The translations under genes were made by a program, and so were the position numbers. From Blastomyces gilchristii SLH14081 (Eukaryota; Ascomycota; Eurotiomycetes; Onygenales; Ajellomycetaceae): a stretch of DNA of 64,000 nucleotides. Of the stretch, positions 1 to 12,684 are shown in pieces; the first letter of the stretch is position 1, and each line of letters starts with the position of its first letter. Location of the stretch: contig NW_003101681.1 in NCBI RefSeq assembly GCF_000003855.2, positions 272,819 through 336,818 on the forward strand. The letters are read 5' to 3'. The notes below the pieces were generated by a model that did not search any database, was not told the origin of the DNA, and was given only the letters and a program-made list of their open reading frames with translations.

Positions 1-670
1 CTCAGTCCTATGACTGGTTGAATGTCTTGATGTCTTAGCACAATGAGAGGAGTTGCGCTAGACTGTAAGTTAGTTAACTAACTAATAGAAATCTACAGCA
101 GCTGCCTGGGCTAGCATGCTAAGCTTTTGTAGTTAAGGATGATGAACACTAGCATGATTCAAAAAGTATACAAAAATTACCTCTTTTCAGAGTAGATCTG
201 CAAAGACTACAGCATCAGTTTGTGAAGAAGATATAGAAATCATATGAAAAAGATTACTCATTTATTTTCTGTGTAAGAGAGTTGAAATATTCACAGTTGA
301 AGAGAAAGAGATTGTATAACTTAGATATAATGTTAATATGATGAGAGGAGGTTTTAGATGTAATAGAACAGATTTTTCATTCACACAAGACTGCTCTAAT
401 ACAGAGGGGAAATAGTTCTTGATCATCTAAACAGACTCAAGAAGCTAGTAATAAGAAAGAAAAGTTTCATTGTTTTATTTTTCATCTCTTTCACTCTTTC
501 ATACTTTCTCATTCAACCCTGATTCACTTTTTTTTATTTAGCATTGCTATTGAAATTGTTCAGTTAATCTAACTTTAAAGTCAGCTAACTCATTGTCAAG
601 ATTCTGATTGAGTCTCCTGTCTACCTGTTTTAAAGTATCAAACAATGTTTACTTCTTGTTGAAAGAAGTA
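1..670. other. AT-rich DNA, nothing recognised
   Basis: No reading frame, repeat or motif that I can support. It has the same CpG-poor texture as the rest of the left block. Confidence 0.5.
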
Positions 671-1363
671 TCAAAACAGAGAAGGCTTTTTTCTTTTATC
701 AGCTGAGTTAAAAGATGACTTCTCCAGATCTGACTGAGAGCTTCTGAATAGTGAAGCAGCTGCTGACTTGTTTATTGCTGATGTGAAAAAGACAAAGAGT
801 GACTTCTTCAGATCTGACTGAGAGATTTCAAATAGTGAAGCTTTCTCAGTGATCATCTTGACACTCTCAGAACATGGTTTCTTTGTTACTGATGTAGAAA
901 AGATAAAGAGTGACTTCTCCAGATTTGACTGAGAGATTTTAAACAGTGAAGCTTTCTCAGTGATCATCTTGACACTCTCAGAACATGGTTTCTTTGTTGC
1001 TGGTGTGAAAAAGGCAAAGGGTGACTTCTTCAGATACTGAGAGATTTCAAAGAGTGAAGCTTTCTCAGTGGCGGGCTTGAAGCTCTTAGAGAGTGGTTTT
1101 GTTTTTGCTGATGTGAAAAATGCAAAGAGTGACTTCTTCAGATCTGACTGAGAGATTCTGAATAATGAAGCTTTCTCAGCAGTCAGCTTGCTCTTAGAGA
1201 ATGATTTCTTTGTTGCTGATTCAGAGAATGTGATGAGTGACTTCTTTATATCTGACTGCTTAGCATCTGATGCTATCAGAATGGGAGAAGTTAAAGCAGA
1301 ATTAATAATATCAGAGTTCTTCACAAGAGAACTTTCATCAGTGTGAGTTTGATAGATATTCAT
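671..1363 (-). CDS. Repeat-containing Ser/Lys-rich ORF, 230 aa, function unknown
   Basis: This is an uninterrupted ATG-to-stop frame, the longest in the left block, where almost all other frames are broken. The product is rich in Ser, Lys and Phe. Its middle is built of near-identical units of about 37 residues containing the recurring words 'EKASLFEISQSDLKKS' and 'KKPCSESVKMI'. The repeat is 111 bp, with two units of 108 bp, so unit changes keep the frame. No signal peptide, membrane segment or known domain is visible. It may be a surviving species-specific gene, or an open frame that persists because the repeat unit happens to lack stops on this strand. I do not recognise the family. Confidence 0.3.
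   Translation of the reverse strand: MNIYQTHTDESSLVKNSDIINSALTSPILIASDAKQSDIKKSLITFSESATKKSFSKSKLTAEKASLFRISQSDLKKSLFAFFTSAKTKPLSKSFKPATEKASLFEISQYLKKSPFAFFTPATKKPCSESVKMITEKASLFKISQSNLEKSLFIFSTSVTKKPCSESVKMITEKASLFEISQSDLKKSLFVFFTSAINKSAAASLFRSSQSDLEKSSFNSADKRKKPSLF
713..1250. repeat. Tandem repeat, 111/108-bp unit, about five copies
   Basis: Units begin (plus strand, 'GTGACTTCTT') at 799, 910, 1021, 1129 and 1237, so the spacings are 111, 111, 108 and 108. A partial first unit lies at 713-798. Each unit carries 'GAAGCTTTCTCAG' and most carry 'CTGACTGAGAG'. Spacings are all multiples of three and the array sits inside the minus-strand 230-aa frame. Confidence 0.85.
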
Positions 1364-1369
1364 GACTGT

Positions 1370-1870
1370 AGCAAATTTAAATTAATTGAGGAAATAGAGT
1401 GATTGAAAGAAGCATGAGTTGCTTCATAAAATCCAGAATTGTGAGAGGATTTAGTAAGCATATTTATATTTCTAGAAAGAAGCTTATAGTTTGTGGCTTT
1501 TATAATTTGTGATTCTCAGGGGCTACAAATTTTGTTCATGAATTGATGACTCAATGATTCAGTGAGCATTCACTCATTATTTATTCATTCAACTGATTAT
1601 CAGTCATATTATGAGAATATGATTCATTGAAATTTACTGAGATTGCACTGCTGAAAATGAATGAAAAAAACACTGATATTAAAGCTCACTGTTGTAGCAC
1701 ACTGTTTCTGCACAGTGACCTAGTCTCCCAGTCTTTCATATCAAAATGTCTGCTATTGAGCATGAAGTCTTTGGAATATTTGCAAAGGCCACAGAAGCTT
1801 CATCACATGATTTCAGTAAGCTCACAGCAAAGCCTTACAGCTGAGGAAAATCCATGAAACTGATTTCAAT
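1370..1870. other. AT-rich DNA, nothing recognised
   Basis: It contains a short plus-strand frame (1,627-1,857, 76 aa) that runs up to the kinase relic and could be a decayed upstream part of it. No motif supports calling it separately. Confidence 0.3.
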
Positions 1871-1874
1871 GATC

Positions 1875-2690
1875 TTTCAAATTATCTCAAGCAGGACAGG
1901 GCATTCTTGTTTACAAAAGAAGTGCCTCATTTGATGAGAGGATTTTCAAGAAGATGAAGGCTAAGGATAAGAGTTAGCTGTCAAAACTGTAACATGTATC
2001 TCATAAGAATGTTGTGATGCTGCATGAGGCAATGTATCATAATGACATTATCAACATCTTTTATAAGATTATGAATGTCTCTCTGATGCAGATATTTTGA
2101 ACATCAATTGAGTCTCTCAGTCAATTTGAAGTTGTGATGTTTTGCAAGAAGATTCTTGAAGGATTGAATTATATTCATAGTCACTTAGAGCTGGTTCATG
2201 AGAACCTCAGCTCTGAATGTGTACTGCTATCTACAAAGCCCTCAGCACTTAAAATTGGTATGCTTTCTTCATTCTGAGAAATCACAGAGCTGATAAAACT
2301 GTAGTCAATATTACTGTAAGTATGCTTAGAGAGACAAATTCTGGGACAGCATAGTCTGATCTTCAATCATTGAGCCAGATAATTGTTGAATGCTTGAAGC
2401 TGGAGACTGCTTCACAACATGGAAACACTCTGGCTCATGACAACTGAGAAACTGATCTTCGCGAATTTCAATCTCTGACTAAAAGGAAAACAGTCAAGAA
2501 GCTGCTTAGAATAACTAAGAGACTTCATTTGATTTCTTATGAATGTAGCTAACTGCCAGTGTAGCATGAATTTCTCCAGTGTTTCTCAGATTCATCCTGT
2601 CTCAGACAGTATATTCATGCTGCATGTGAGTCAGCATCAAAGAATATTGAGATTCCACCTGAATGGGTTAAATATTAGTGAATTCAATGA
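1875..2690 (+). pseudogene. Protein-kinase-like relic
   Basis: Reading through stops gives a kinase-like order of motifs: a glycine-rich patch 'GQGILVYKR' near 1,893, 'KKMKAKDK' near 1,955, a 'SHKNVVMLHEAMYHND' block near 2,000-2,045, 'KKILEGLNYIHSHLEL' near 2,145, and a catalytic-loop-like 'LVHENLSSECVLL' near 2,195-2,230, followed by 'ALKIG' where DFG would be expected. The loop has His-x-Asn rather than His-Arg-Asp, so even the ancestor may have been a divergent kinase or pseudokinase, although His-Gly-Asn or mutation of the loop is also possible. Stops at several points make it non-functional. The end near 2,690 is set by loss of coding-like text after 'EIPPEWVKY'. Confidence 0.55.
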
Positions 2691-5600
2691 AGGACAGTGC
2701 ATTTGATGATGTATATATAGCAATAAAACAATTGTTACATTAAATTTTTCAATAATTAACAATCACAATAGACAATTTAAGATGAAGATGCACTTTGAGT
2801 TCAGTGTGATTGAGTTTGATGTGATTATGATGTTCTTTCTCTTCTCAAGTACAGCAGTGTTTTCTCCAGTGTCACAATGTGCTTGTTCTTCTTCTTCAAA
2901 ACTATTTTATACTTCTTCTTCATCTGGGATTCAAGAATCAGAGCAACATCTGTAAGTCAATGAGTATGTGATTTGAATTGACTGTCTTCAATGAGCATGG
3001 TGTGTATCAGTTCATCAGTTAGGTTAATTTTTCTCTGTATATGATACAGTTCAGTGACAGTTTTCTGATGAAGATCTTTCTCTCATGCAAATGCTCTTTC
3101 AGTAATCACTTGAGCAGCATGAGTCTGTACAAGCTCATGGTGCAATTTCATGTTGACCTGGGTCATCTCTGCATGAAATGCTTTCTTCATTTGAAGCTCA
3201 TTCTGTGTGAGTGAATGGGTGATGCACTCCCAGCTCAATAATTGTCTGTATCTTGTATCAGTATCCTTGAATCTGTTGATCAATGTTTGAAGCTGATCTC
3301 ATTCCAGTTGAAGCTGATTGATGATATGTTGATCTTGATGAGTGGCTCTCATCACCTGGTAAAGATTGTTTTGTAGCTGAAGCACTTATTCATGGATGCA
3401 GCACAGTCCATCCTCACTTGATCAAGATGCTTGTGTGAGAGTCATTGATTGCTGCTCATTTTCCATTCTTTAGAATGTTTCTTGAAGTGAAATAAAAAAG
3501 TCTCTGACATTTGAAGAAAATAAAAATAAAAAGAGAAGCTCAGATCAGTTCCTGATTATATAGTTTTATATAAGCACTGTGATTTGAGATATAATTAGAA
3601 AGAAAATCATTTTCTCATTCAGTAACTTAAGACCTGCTTACAGTTTCTTATTGACTTAACTGACAACACATCAGCCCCTCAATCAAAAGAGAAAGTACTC
3701 TTTATCACTAATAGTGTTAAGCTTTGAATCTGTAATAAGTCATCATGACATCACCTCAGTGATAATTATAATAGATCATGAGCTGTGCTGCATTTGCTAA
3801 GATAAAAATGGCATAGCTTCATTATTCAGTGGGGCTGCTAAGAATTCTCTAAATGATTGACAGATTCAGATCTGAGTGCTCAACTCCAGGGCATAAGCAT
3901 GTAGAAATGAAACAACTTCAGCAATCACTCATCATTCAAGAACTACAAGTAGATGCTCACTTTCAAGACATGATGAATTACTGTGAGATCTTGTGAAATA
4001 GTGAGCTAGCACAGATGAAAGACATGAGGCTTCATTGAGAAATACAGAAAATGTGGTGCATTAGAAAGAGATCAAATATAAATAGAGAGCTGTATTCTGT
4101 TAGGTAGAGCAGCATGTTTACAATCACAGCAATGGCTCAAATATGGAGATTATGATCACTTGAAGAGAAAGTCATTCTGCTTTATTTTATATTATAAAAG
4201 ATATGCTATGAGACTGTGTCAGAATTGCTTCAGTAAAGAGAATATAGTTGAACCTCATCTGCAATCAATGCCAAGCTGACCGTAATACAAGCATTATATT
4301 CATATCTAAGTCTAAGCATATGTGACTGGGATTCTGGAGAGGTCAACTGATACATTGATCTGAGATTAGGCTATGATTATGTAAATGAATTGGTCAAATT
4401 CACTGTGAAGAACTCTGAAATTGTTGTTAGAGTAAGTGATACTGATATCTGCTAATAAATATCAATTAACACAATTATCAGTATCACAGTGATCAAAGAC
4501 TTCTTCAAGTTCAATGCTGCTTATTGACCGGATGTATCAGGTGACCTATTCAGCATTACATGGGGTATTTGATGAGGAAGATGCCAGATTTCACATGGAC
4601 AGAGAAAGAGACTGCGGTTGCAGTATATTTTACATCACAGAGTGTTTATCAGAGAGCAATCTCTGACTTACTCAAACAAAGAGAATTCTCTCAAGGACTT
4701 CTCAGTATCAGTGACAAGCTGATCAGCATATGTAGAAGTTCCCCAGAGCTTGATTCATTCTGTTGATGAAATGAAGAAGCAGTTGATCAATTTCTGAACA
4801 ATCTCTTCATCAGCAATTCAAATATATCTAACTTACTGAATCCTTCAGAAGCTGATCAGATTATTATAAACAAGGTGTGTAAGAATTTCTAAAGAGGTCT
4901 AAAAATGACTAGCTAACATTGTAAAGTATCAAACTGATCTTGATTTGACTAAAATATATACAGTCTGAAGAGTATTAAGAGAGAAACATGTCAAGGCCAA
5001 CTGCTGCTTGAAGTGAAAAGATTATTATCTTTGAGAATATCTTAAGTTGTTAACTGTAGACATACAGCAGTTCAATTGAATTTTTTCTCATAATTTCATC
5101 TATAGCTATATTCTCACAAAACAATTATAGATAAGATAAAAACATTTTTCTTTCTTCAAGTTAAGTTGCAGAAAGTGATGATTCTTCAAGTTTCTGAAGA
5201 GCTATAGTCACTTCTGCAGTTCATGGGCTCAGCTGTTTCATGTAGTGAATCAATTCTTTAATAAGGCTTTTGATTGAAGTAAGCAACATATCTCTCTGAA
5301 TTAGAGAATCTGCTTTTCTTATCTCTTCATTGAGTGAAGCCTGTACTAGAGTTAGACATAGACACTGTTATAAAATCTGTCTAGTTAAACTCACTCTGCA
5401 TGTAATTGTATAAGTTTATTCATTATCTTCATTAAATCTTTAAATACACTATTTGAAAGTGAGTGAGAGAATTTCTGAACCTTATTTTTGCATTTTTGCC
5501 TATCTCTTCACTGATTGTAGCCTGGAGCAAGGTTAATTATGAAAAATAATGATCAATTCTTGAGTTTACTTACTCATTTTGTGTCTCTGTCAGCTGTACC

Positions 5601-6440
5601 TTCAGAGTCTGAGTAGTGTTCATAGGACAAGAAGTTGTGTTAAAATTTGAAGATTGTGATAACTCAACTTTGAAGAGATCTATATTACTACACAAATTTT
5701 ATCTGAAATCACTGAGAGTGTTATCCTTGAAATCACAAAGTAGTTGTTCAAATTCCTCTTCAGTGAAAGTTGCTATTATAAGATAAAGAATATTTGAAAT
5801 TTGAAGAAGAAGATAGGGTTGAGAAGTGCAGTGAAGAGAGAAAGCTATGAATTGATATAAAGAGATATGAGTATTTATAATGAATGAGGGCTAGTTAATC
5901 TGAGACATCAGTCAACTTATTGCTCAAGATAAATTAGTTTTGCAATCTATTTATTTCACCATTTCATATTTGATAGGAAATTGAGTCAATCCAACAAAGT
6001 ATATGTACATGTAATATAGATACATGCCAGAAGTCATTAGAATAACTCAATCCCTGTAAGTCAATAACTGTTGAGTGTATACATTCTGAGTATATATCTG
6101 CATGGCGCATTCATTGAGAATGAGTCAATGAATAGTGAGAAGAGTAGTTACACAGCTGGCTGTGAGATTTTAGTTAGACTGAAAGTGAAAAGATTTCATT
6201 ATTGATGATTTTAAGTTTAGCTGTTGATCTCAGTTGAGTAGTCAGGACTGAGATTACTATCTGAATATTTATCAATCTCTCTGATGTGAGATTCAAAAAT
6301 AGAGAATTTCAAATAAGCATCATCTTCAGAAAGCTATCAATAAACTAATATAGAAGTATAAAGTCAGAAGCTCATTCTTCAGTGATGCTGAGATCAAAGA
6401 TATAACTACTTTAGCAGAAGACTTATAAGCAGACTCTTAT
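2691..6440. other. AT-rich decayed DNA with unassigned coding-like stretches
   Basis: No gene is recognised. A minus frame at 3,083-3,283 (66 aa) is Gln/His-rich and would be helical. A plus frame at 4,560-4,766 (68 aa) contains 'DFTWTEKETAVAVYF' and the coding-like text continues past its stop to about 4,860. Stop codons and absence of CpG suggest relics. The remaining sequence shows no repeat or RNA gene that I can support. Confidence 0.35.
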
Positions 6441-6441
6441 C

Positions 6442-7200
6442 ATGGTCTTCTATGTGCCTCATTCTTTCAACATGCCCTGTGAAACATTCTTGAACTTAAT
6501 TGATTTCAACTGTTTGCACTCTGCTGCCTCTTCTTTCTACATTCATATGAACTGTGAGCCAGTGTATTCAGTTACTATCAATCACAGAGTAGAAATCATC
6601 TATCATACAGCTTCTTTCTTCACTTTTAGTGAGAAATGTAGATTCTCCTTGAGAAATCTCCTTGATAATAATATATATCATGAGCTCTCATTCATTCAGA
6701 ATTCTTATGAAAGTGAGCCAGACTTCTCTTCAGAGAACTCAATCTATCTTGAAGAAACATAGAAAGCAGATAAGAAAAGTCTCAGATGCTCTTTGACTTT
6801 GTACTAATTACTTGAAAGAAAATGATCTGCAGCAAACAGAAACTACTGAAAAAGTGACTTCACTGAACTCTGATATGACCTATATACATCTTTAATAAGA
6901 GAGTTGAATGTTAATATTTTACTAAGTAATCTGAACTCAGACAATGCTGCAGTGTTTTGTTCTATATGCTTTATTACAGCTGAAGTGGTTTTATTCTGTG
7001 ATCATGCTTTTTATATCTCTTACATGAATGAGCATGTCAACACCACATCAAGGCTTTCAGAAATGAGGATTATTACAATTTTATATCTGATGTATAGAAA
7101 ACAGGTTATTGAGTATAAAAAAGAATATGGGAAGAGAAAAGATGGGTTTTTTGATGTAAATCACAAATATATGCTTACAGGCATTATTTTCTTCAGATAG
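6442..7200 (+). pseudogene. Relic with RING-like cysteine motif
   Basis: Two plus frames (6,442-6,762 and 6,904-7,200) are separated by stops and read as parts of one protein. The first has an ordered coding-like text including 'FYIHMNCEPVYSVTINHRVE'. The second contains 'CSICFITAEVVLFCDHAF' followed by positions where Cys would be expected (now Tyr and Tyr/Met), a C-x2-C ... C-x-H layout as in RING fingers. A similar motif occurs inside the patatin-like relic at about 15.5 kb, so this may be part of a related gene. The identity is not established. Confidence 0.35.
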
Positions 7201-10200
7201 TAATGATCATTAATCAATCTATCTAACTATACAAAGAGAAGCTGTGATGTGATTTCTGTATGATGTATGACTGATTCATAAGCCAAAATATCACCTGAAT
7301 AAGCGGACAGTACACCCCGGCTGAACATTTATGCAACTTTTTCAAGTTCATGACCTGGCACTGAAAGCACTCAGTAATATCAGTAATGAACTTATCATAT
7401 CAGAACTGTTGCATCAGAGTAAGATAGTCATTGCAGTAATATTCTACCTGAAACAAGAAGCAGCAGCAGTTGCAATTGTAGGCTGCAATTTTATTGAAGA
7501 AGTCAATATTAGAGAGAAATTCATCAGCAGAGTTGTTCTTCAATATTTCATAGCTGTATCTATCACTCTTCAGCTTCTGCTATGCTGTCTTAAGAAGATT
7601 TAGAAGTTTTTGTTTCATGATTTGTATCTCTTTCTCAATCCTTTCTATAGAGTATTAGATTTGTATAAGTGCTTGCAAAGAACTCACACTTATCTGAAAG
7701 TGAGTCAGATATAAATGTATTTATCAGTCTTAGAACTTCAGTACCAGAATGAAGATACTGCACACAGAGAGCAGCTATTTTATGAAATTTCTGAGAGTGG
7801 GTTTGTTATCTCTCAGTCAAAGCTAACTGCAGTGTCTTCACATCACATCTAAAGTCACTGCTTAGGAATTTGTAGATGAAAGCCATAAATGGCATAATGA
7901 CAGGTATCAACTGATATTTCCTGGAAAGATGATTAAGTATATGTTTGCTAACTGCATTCAGGCCAACCTGAATTGATATTCTCTCCTGGTTCAGCTGCTT
8001 TCATTATTGATAGTGAAGGGAATAAAGAATTAAAAGCATCTCTTGAATGTTCTCTTTCATCAGATAAATCTCATGCTTCTTTGTAATTAAATCTGCAAAG
8101 ATGGCAGAGGACTGAGATAATATTGTAGATGAGACTCAATAAGAAATGATTTTATCAGGTGAGTAAATCACTAAAAGTACATCTCACTGATCAGGAGATG
8201 TTGTAGATTGATCACACAGATACTTTCAGACAGCTCTAAGAATACAGAAATCATTCAGCATGTTTATCTAGACATGAATGTCAGCAAAATACATTGTATG
8301 ACTTTGAAGAGATGACCTATCATGATAATATCTTCAATAATCTGTAACTTCAATGAGCATGTTGAGAAGAAATCAAGATTCAAAAATAGAGGGAAGAATT
8401 TAAAAGAGCAATTCTCGGTTTCTACACAGTCAGTTTCTACATGGTCATATCATATAGTGTTGTCTTATGACATGGATTTGAGAGGATAATCTCTGCATGA
8501 ATCTATACAGAATTAACAATGAATTCTTTCCTCTTTCATACTAGCAGCAAGTTGCTTATTTCATGACATGAAACATTTGATGAGGCTAAGAGATAAGAAT
8601 GAATGAAGATGGGGAAAAGTCATTTATACACTAGAATCTATCTAGAAATATGATACAACCCTGCTGAATCACTACTCAATCAATTTTATTTTTCATTAAA
8701 TTTATAAGTGATTTACAAGCAACATTGTTCTCATCACCCCTGGACAGATTGAAAGTCACCAGTGTTCATAAGACATAGCAATACCTTCTAATTTGTCCTA
8801 GATCATGAACAGGCAATCTTTCCTTTTGTACAGAGTGAGAGAAGACTACAATGCCTTCTGAGATGCTCAGTAGCCAGCTGAAATCTCAGAAGACTGAAAT
8901 GCAAGTTCTTGAAAGTGAAGTCTTTTTTCAGATATGATGATATCATGAATCTCATCACAGACTGTAGCACTGGCTGAGACTGTATGCTGTTAGTCTATTG
9001 TATGAAGATTTCAATGAAGAATGTATACCAGTCACAAGTATCTTGGTTGATCACTCTTGCAGCTCTCTTATCAGAACAGTCTGTGGATTTGTCTTCCTCA
9101 CATGCTTCTGAATCTGTCTGAATGATTTCTCTCCTCACTGAAGGCAATCAGCATTATTTTTGATATACAGAGAGATATTTAGAATCTGTGAGAGAATTAG
9201 CATCTCTGTGCAATGAATCTGAGGAAGATCTATCAAAGTCTCATCATCTTTCACAAGCAGCTGATTCATTCAATCATAAATCCACTCATGATAATCTAGG
9301 ACTTTCATCAGCTATAATATCAATAATGAAACATTTTTAATTCTTACACTGCTCTTCTACTTCTCAAATCACTGAAATTCAATGTTTGTGAATGTCACTG
9401 CCCCGCTCAGTCATTGTCTTCTACTCTGATATAAAGCATCAAAGCAGTTCGCGGATGTATAGAAGCTAGCCTGTGATTTCAATTCCAGTAGTAAATAATA
9501 CCACTGCATTATATAAATACATCTCCTCTCACAAATCCATTCTGAGACTCTCATATGACTCATTCACAATGACTCTAAGGCGTTGATGAGAGCCCTCTGC
9601 CAATGCTTGTATGAATCCACTTTCCATCTTAGCAATTACAGAGACAGAAGTGGCATTTGACTCATTCTCACTTCAGATAATGTTGAATAAATGAGATTGT
9701 GTAAAGAATCAGAAGCTCACAGCTGAAACATGCAGATATACATACTGCTCTGAGCAGATCTTTCAAGCTCATAAGAAATGAAAGATGAGCTTCACAGCTT
9801 CATCTTTTCTAATTACATCTGTAATAGTGAGTGATAAGGACATATTGTAAAGAATAACATGAACTATGTATAAAGCTATCATACTGAAGAATAATCTCAC
9901 TGCAAGAATTATACAAATAGTATGAAGCTTGTGAAAATTGATAGACTGCTCTAAATAAAGCTACATCATGATCAAAGTAGCAATACTGAGAAGGATATGA
10001 CTAGGGATGTAAAGATTATATATCAATGAGTGAATTCAAGATTGTACAATCACAAAAAGTACTGTGAGTGTCACAGCAGCCTAGAATGTAAAATATGAGT
10101 AATGAATATGAATTATAGACAATAATTACTTATCACAAAACTGTAACAAAGTGTGTGATCATCAAGATCAAATACTCTATTTTAAGCAGAGATTATCACA

Positions 10201-10695
10201 TGCACAGTTGACTGTACAACAGTCATAATACTGAAGACTTTATAAAGAATGTGGTATACTTTGAGAAATACTTCAAGAAGCTCAGCAGTTAGGCTGAATT
10301 ATTGATCAAAGAACAGCAGAGTTATATGCAGTAGAGCAAGGAATCCAGCTCTTGAACCAGCTTTACAAAGGATATTGACATTCACAATATTACATGTGAA
10401 AGTGCTAGCTAGATGTAGAGTATGTAGAACTGCTCTGAATCAGATGACAGAGCTGTAAAATCAATGACAGTGAAAAAGATACAGTCACAGAGTTAGCTTA
10501 ATAGTGATTCTTTAATCAAGTAGATATAATATATCACTAAGAATATGTTGATGAAGTAGCAGGGCTGCAGCCATCCTGGTCACTATGTAGGTGTAAATTT
10601 TTAAAATATTCATATGAAGAGTGATTATTTTAATTTTTGAGCAACAGAAGTGCAAGTGAGAAGCATATTAAAGCTGATAGATATAAACACAGACA
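7201..10695. other. AT-rich decayed DNA, no gene recognised
   Basis: One plus frame at 7,331-7,603 (90 aa) is hydrophobic and unrecognised. The rest is broken in all frames. No repeat, tRNA or known domain could be supported. Confidence 0.4.
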
Positions 10696-10699
10696 GACC

Positions 10700-10870
10700 C
10701 GGGATGAATGCACTCACCTGAAAATAGACTCAGAATGAATGCACTCATCTGAAAATAGACTCAGGATGAATGCACTCACCTGAAAATACACCCAGAATGG
10801 ATGCGCTCGCCTGAAAATAGACCTGGGATGAATGCACTCACCTGAAAATACACTCACAATGAATGCACTT
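10700..10870. repeat. 31-bp minisatellite, about 5.5 copies
   Basis: Units of 31 bp start at 10,700, 10,731, 10,762, 10,793, 10,824 and 10,855 (partial). They share 'GATGAATGCACTCACCTGAA' with few differences. One unit keeps CpG ('GCGCTCGCC') where the others have CA, showing the C-to-T decay between copies. The unit is not a multiple of three and there are no variable spacers. Confidence 0.9.
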
Positions 10871-12660
10871 AACAGAATGAATATTCAATATAAATTTGAT
10901 GCTGAGTGCATTTAAAAGATAGCAAAAGAATGATAGTTCTCTATAGTCACTAAACTTTACACATTGTATTCTTTTCTCTTTTTCCAATTCAAGATGAACC
11001 ATAATCAAGACTCAAAGTGAAGATATGAATGTTGATGCATTGAATATGCTGTGAAAAAGAAGACAAAGTGTGACTGTGAGAGATTTCACTGTGAAAAAAT
11101 TTCACTCTTCAAAGAAGCAGACAAATTATACTGAGATGAATGTGATACTGAAAGACAGTGATACCTTTATATATGCATCCTAGAAAAGAAGAGTGATGAT
11201 GATCTGGGAAAATTTTTTGAATATGTTTCTCATTCTGAAGACACATGATCTCTAAGCAAGAAAGAAGTAGTGAGTAAAATTCACCTTACAATACAGATAC
11301 ATGTAATTAATCAAGAAGAAAGAATGAGCACTTTTCTCTCACTGAACACTGGCTGCCAGAGGATTTTGATTCTGAAGTAAAAGTGAGAATAGACTGAAAA
11401 AAGAAGTTAAATCACTACTCTTTCACTATATCAAATTCTTCACAGTTGAAAATCAGACTCACTGAGATAGAACTTGATGAGAGAAGTGCATCTGAAATAA
11501 GTTTGAGAGATGAAAATCTCAGTTGATGTGATAAACATTGAGACCTTAGATAGACTTAATCAATTTATACAAATAATGTTAATAAACAAAGAAAGCTCAG
11601 AGTTGTGTCAACTCTCTGTATGATATTAGCATTCATTGCCTTGTTCCCAGTTTGAGGTTCAGAAACATTATAGCTTCTTGAATTCTTGTCAAGATATAAT
11701 CAGGAAATAAAAGTTTTTGTTGAAAGTCTTGACATGATATGCTTTCTATAAAAATTAATTTCACTCTTCAAAGCTCTGATGAAACCTCTGTTGAAGTAAC
11801 AATGATAAGATGACTCTCATATAGAGAAGTTATGCACCAGATATCACTCTTTAGCTAATGGGAGTTCAGAAGAGAGTCAATATCAAGAATATATATAATT
11901 TCAGACATCTCTGTGTTGAAAATAATCTCATACTTGTGTTTAACTTGTGATGCTATATTCTTATAGTAAGCTGCAAATGTTCTCAGTAATAAATTTATCT
12001 TCATTCTGCACCATTCAAGATCTTGTTCTGTAATAGCAACATCTGTATGCAATTCAGCTGAGGTGACTCCTGTCAGCATTCTGATATGATCAGTTGATGA
12101 CAGAGTCACTGCTGGCCTATCATGCATATCAGTATTAGTTGATTCAGTATAATTTTGCTTCACATTCATACCAGCATTGTGCATATCAGTATCAACTAGT
12201 ATGATATGATGTTATTTCATATTAGGGCAGGCATCTCACTGTTCACATTGTAGAAAGTATACAAGTATGAAGTTCTGCTTGACTGTAAAGAATATCATTT
12301 GTGACTGAGACACATCTCCTGAGTGCAAGTAGATATTATCAAGATAGAGATATTTCCTGTCTGAGTAATATAAGAGGTCATCTGTCATCTCATAATAGCT
12401 ACTGATTGATCATTTCCTCAGCCCATTGCATGTGAGACATGAATGAGAGGTATCAGTATCTAGAGCATTGTTGTTTCTATTCTGTGAAGGACAATCATTG
12501 TCTCTAATAAAAGATCTCAATCTTAGAATGAAGTTAACTGATGATGAAAGAGTTTTTAATTGATTTCACAGAATCAGGGGATTTTCCTGAAGTCAAGAAG
12601 ATGAAACCTTATGCATTTTAAGTGGCAGAGATCCTGAAACTAGCCTGACAAAGTGCTGCA
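10871..12660. other. AT-rich decayed DNA with one unassigned ORF
   Basis: A minus frame at 11,855-12,184 (109 aa) contains 'ITEQDLEWCRMKINLLLRTF' and ends in an acidic, helical tail. I do not recognise it. The rest shows nothing that I can support. Confidence 0.35.
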
Positions 12661-12684
12661 TCACCGCGAGAATCACCTGACAAT

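Noticed and set aside
10700..10870. CRISPR-like array
   Set aside because: Repeats are contiguous with no variable spacers, and the window is eukaryotic. It is a minisatellite.
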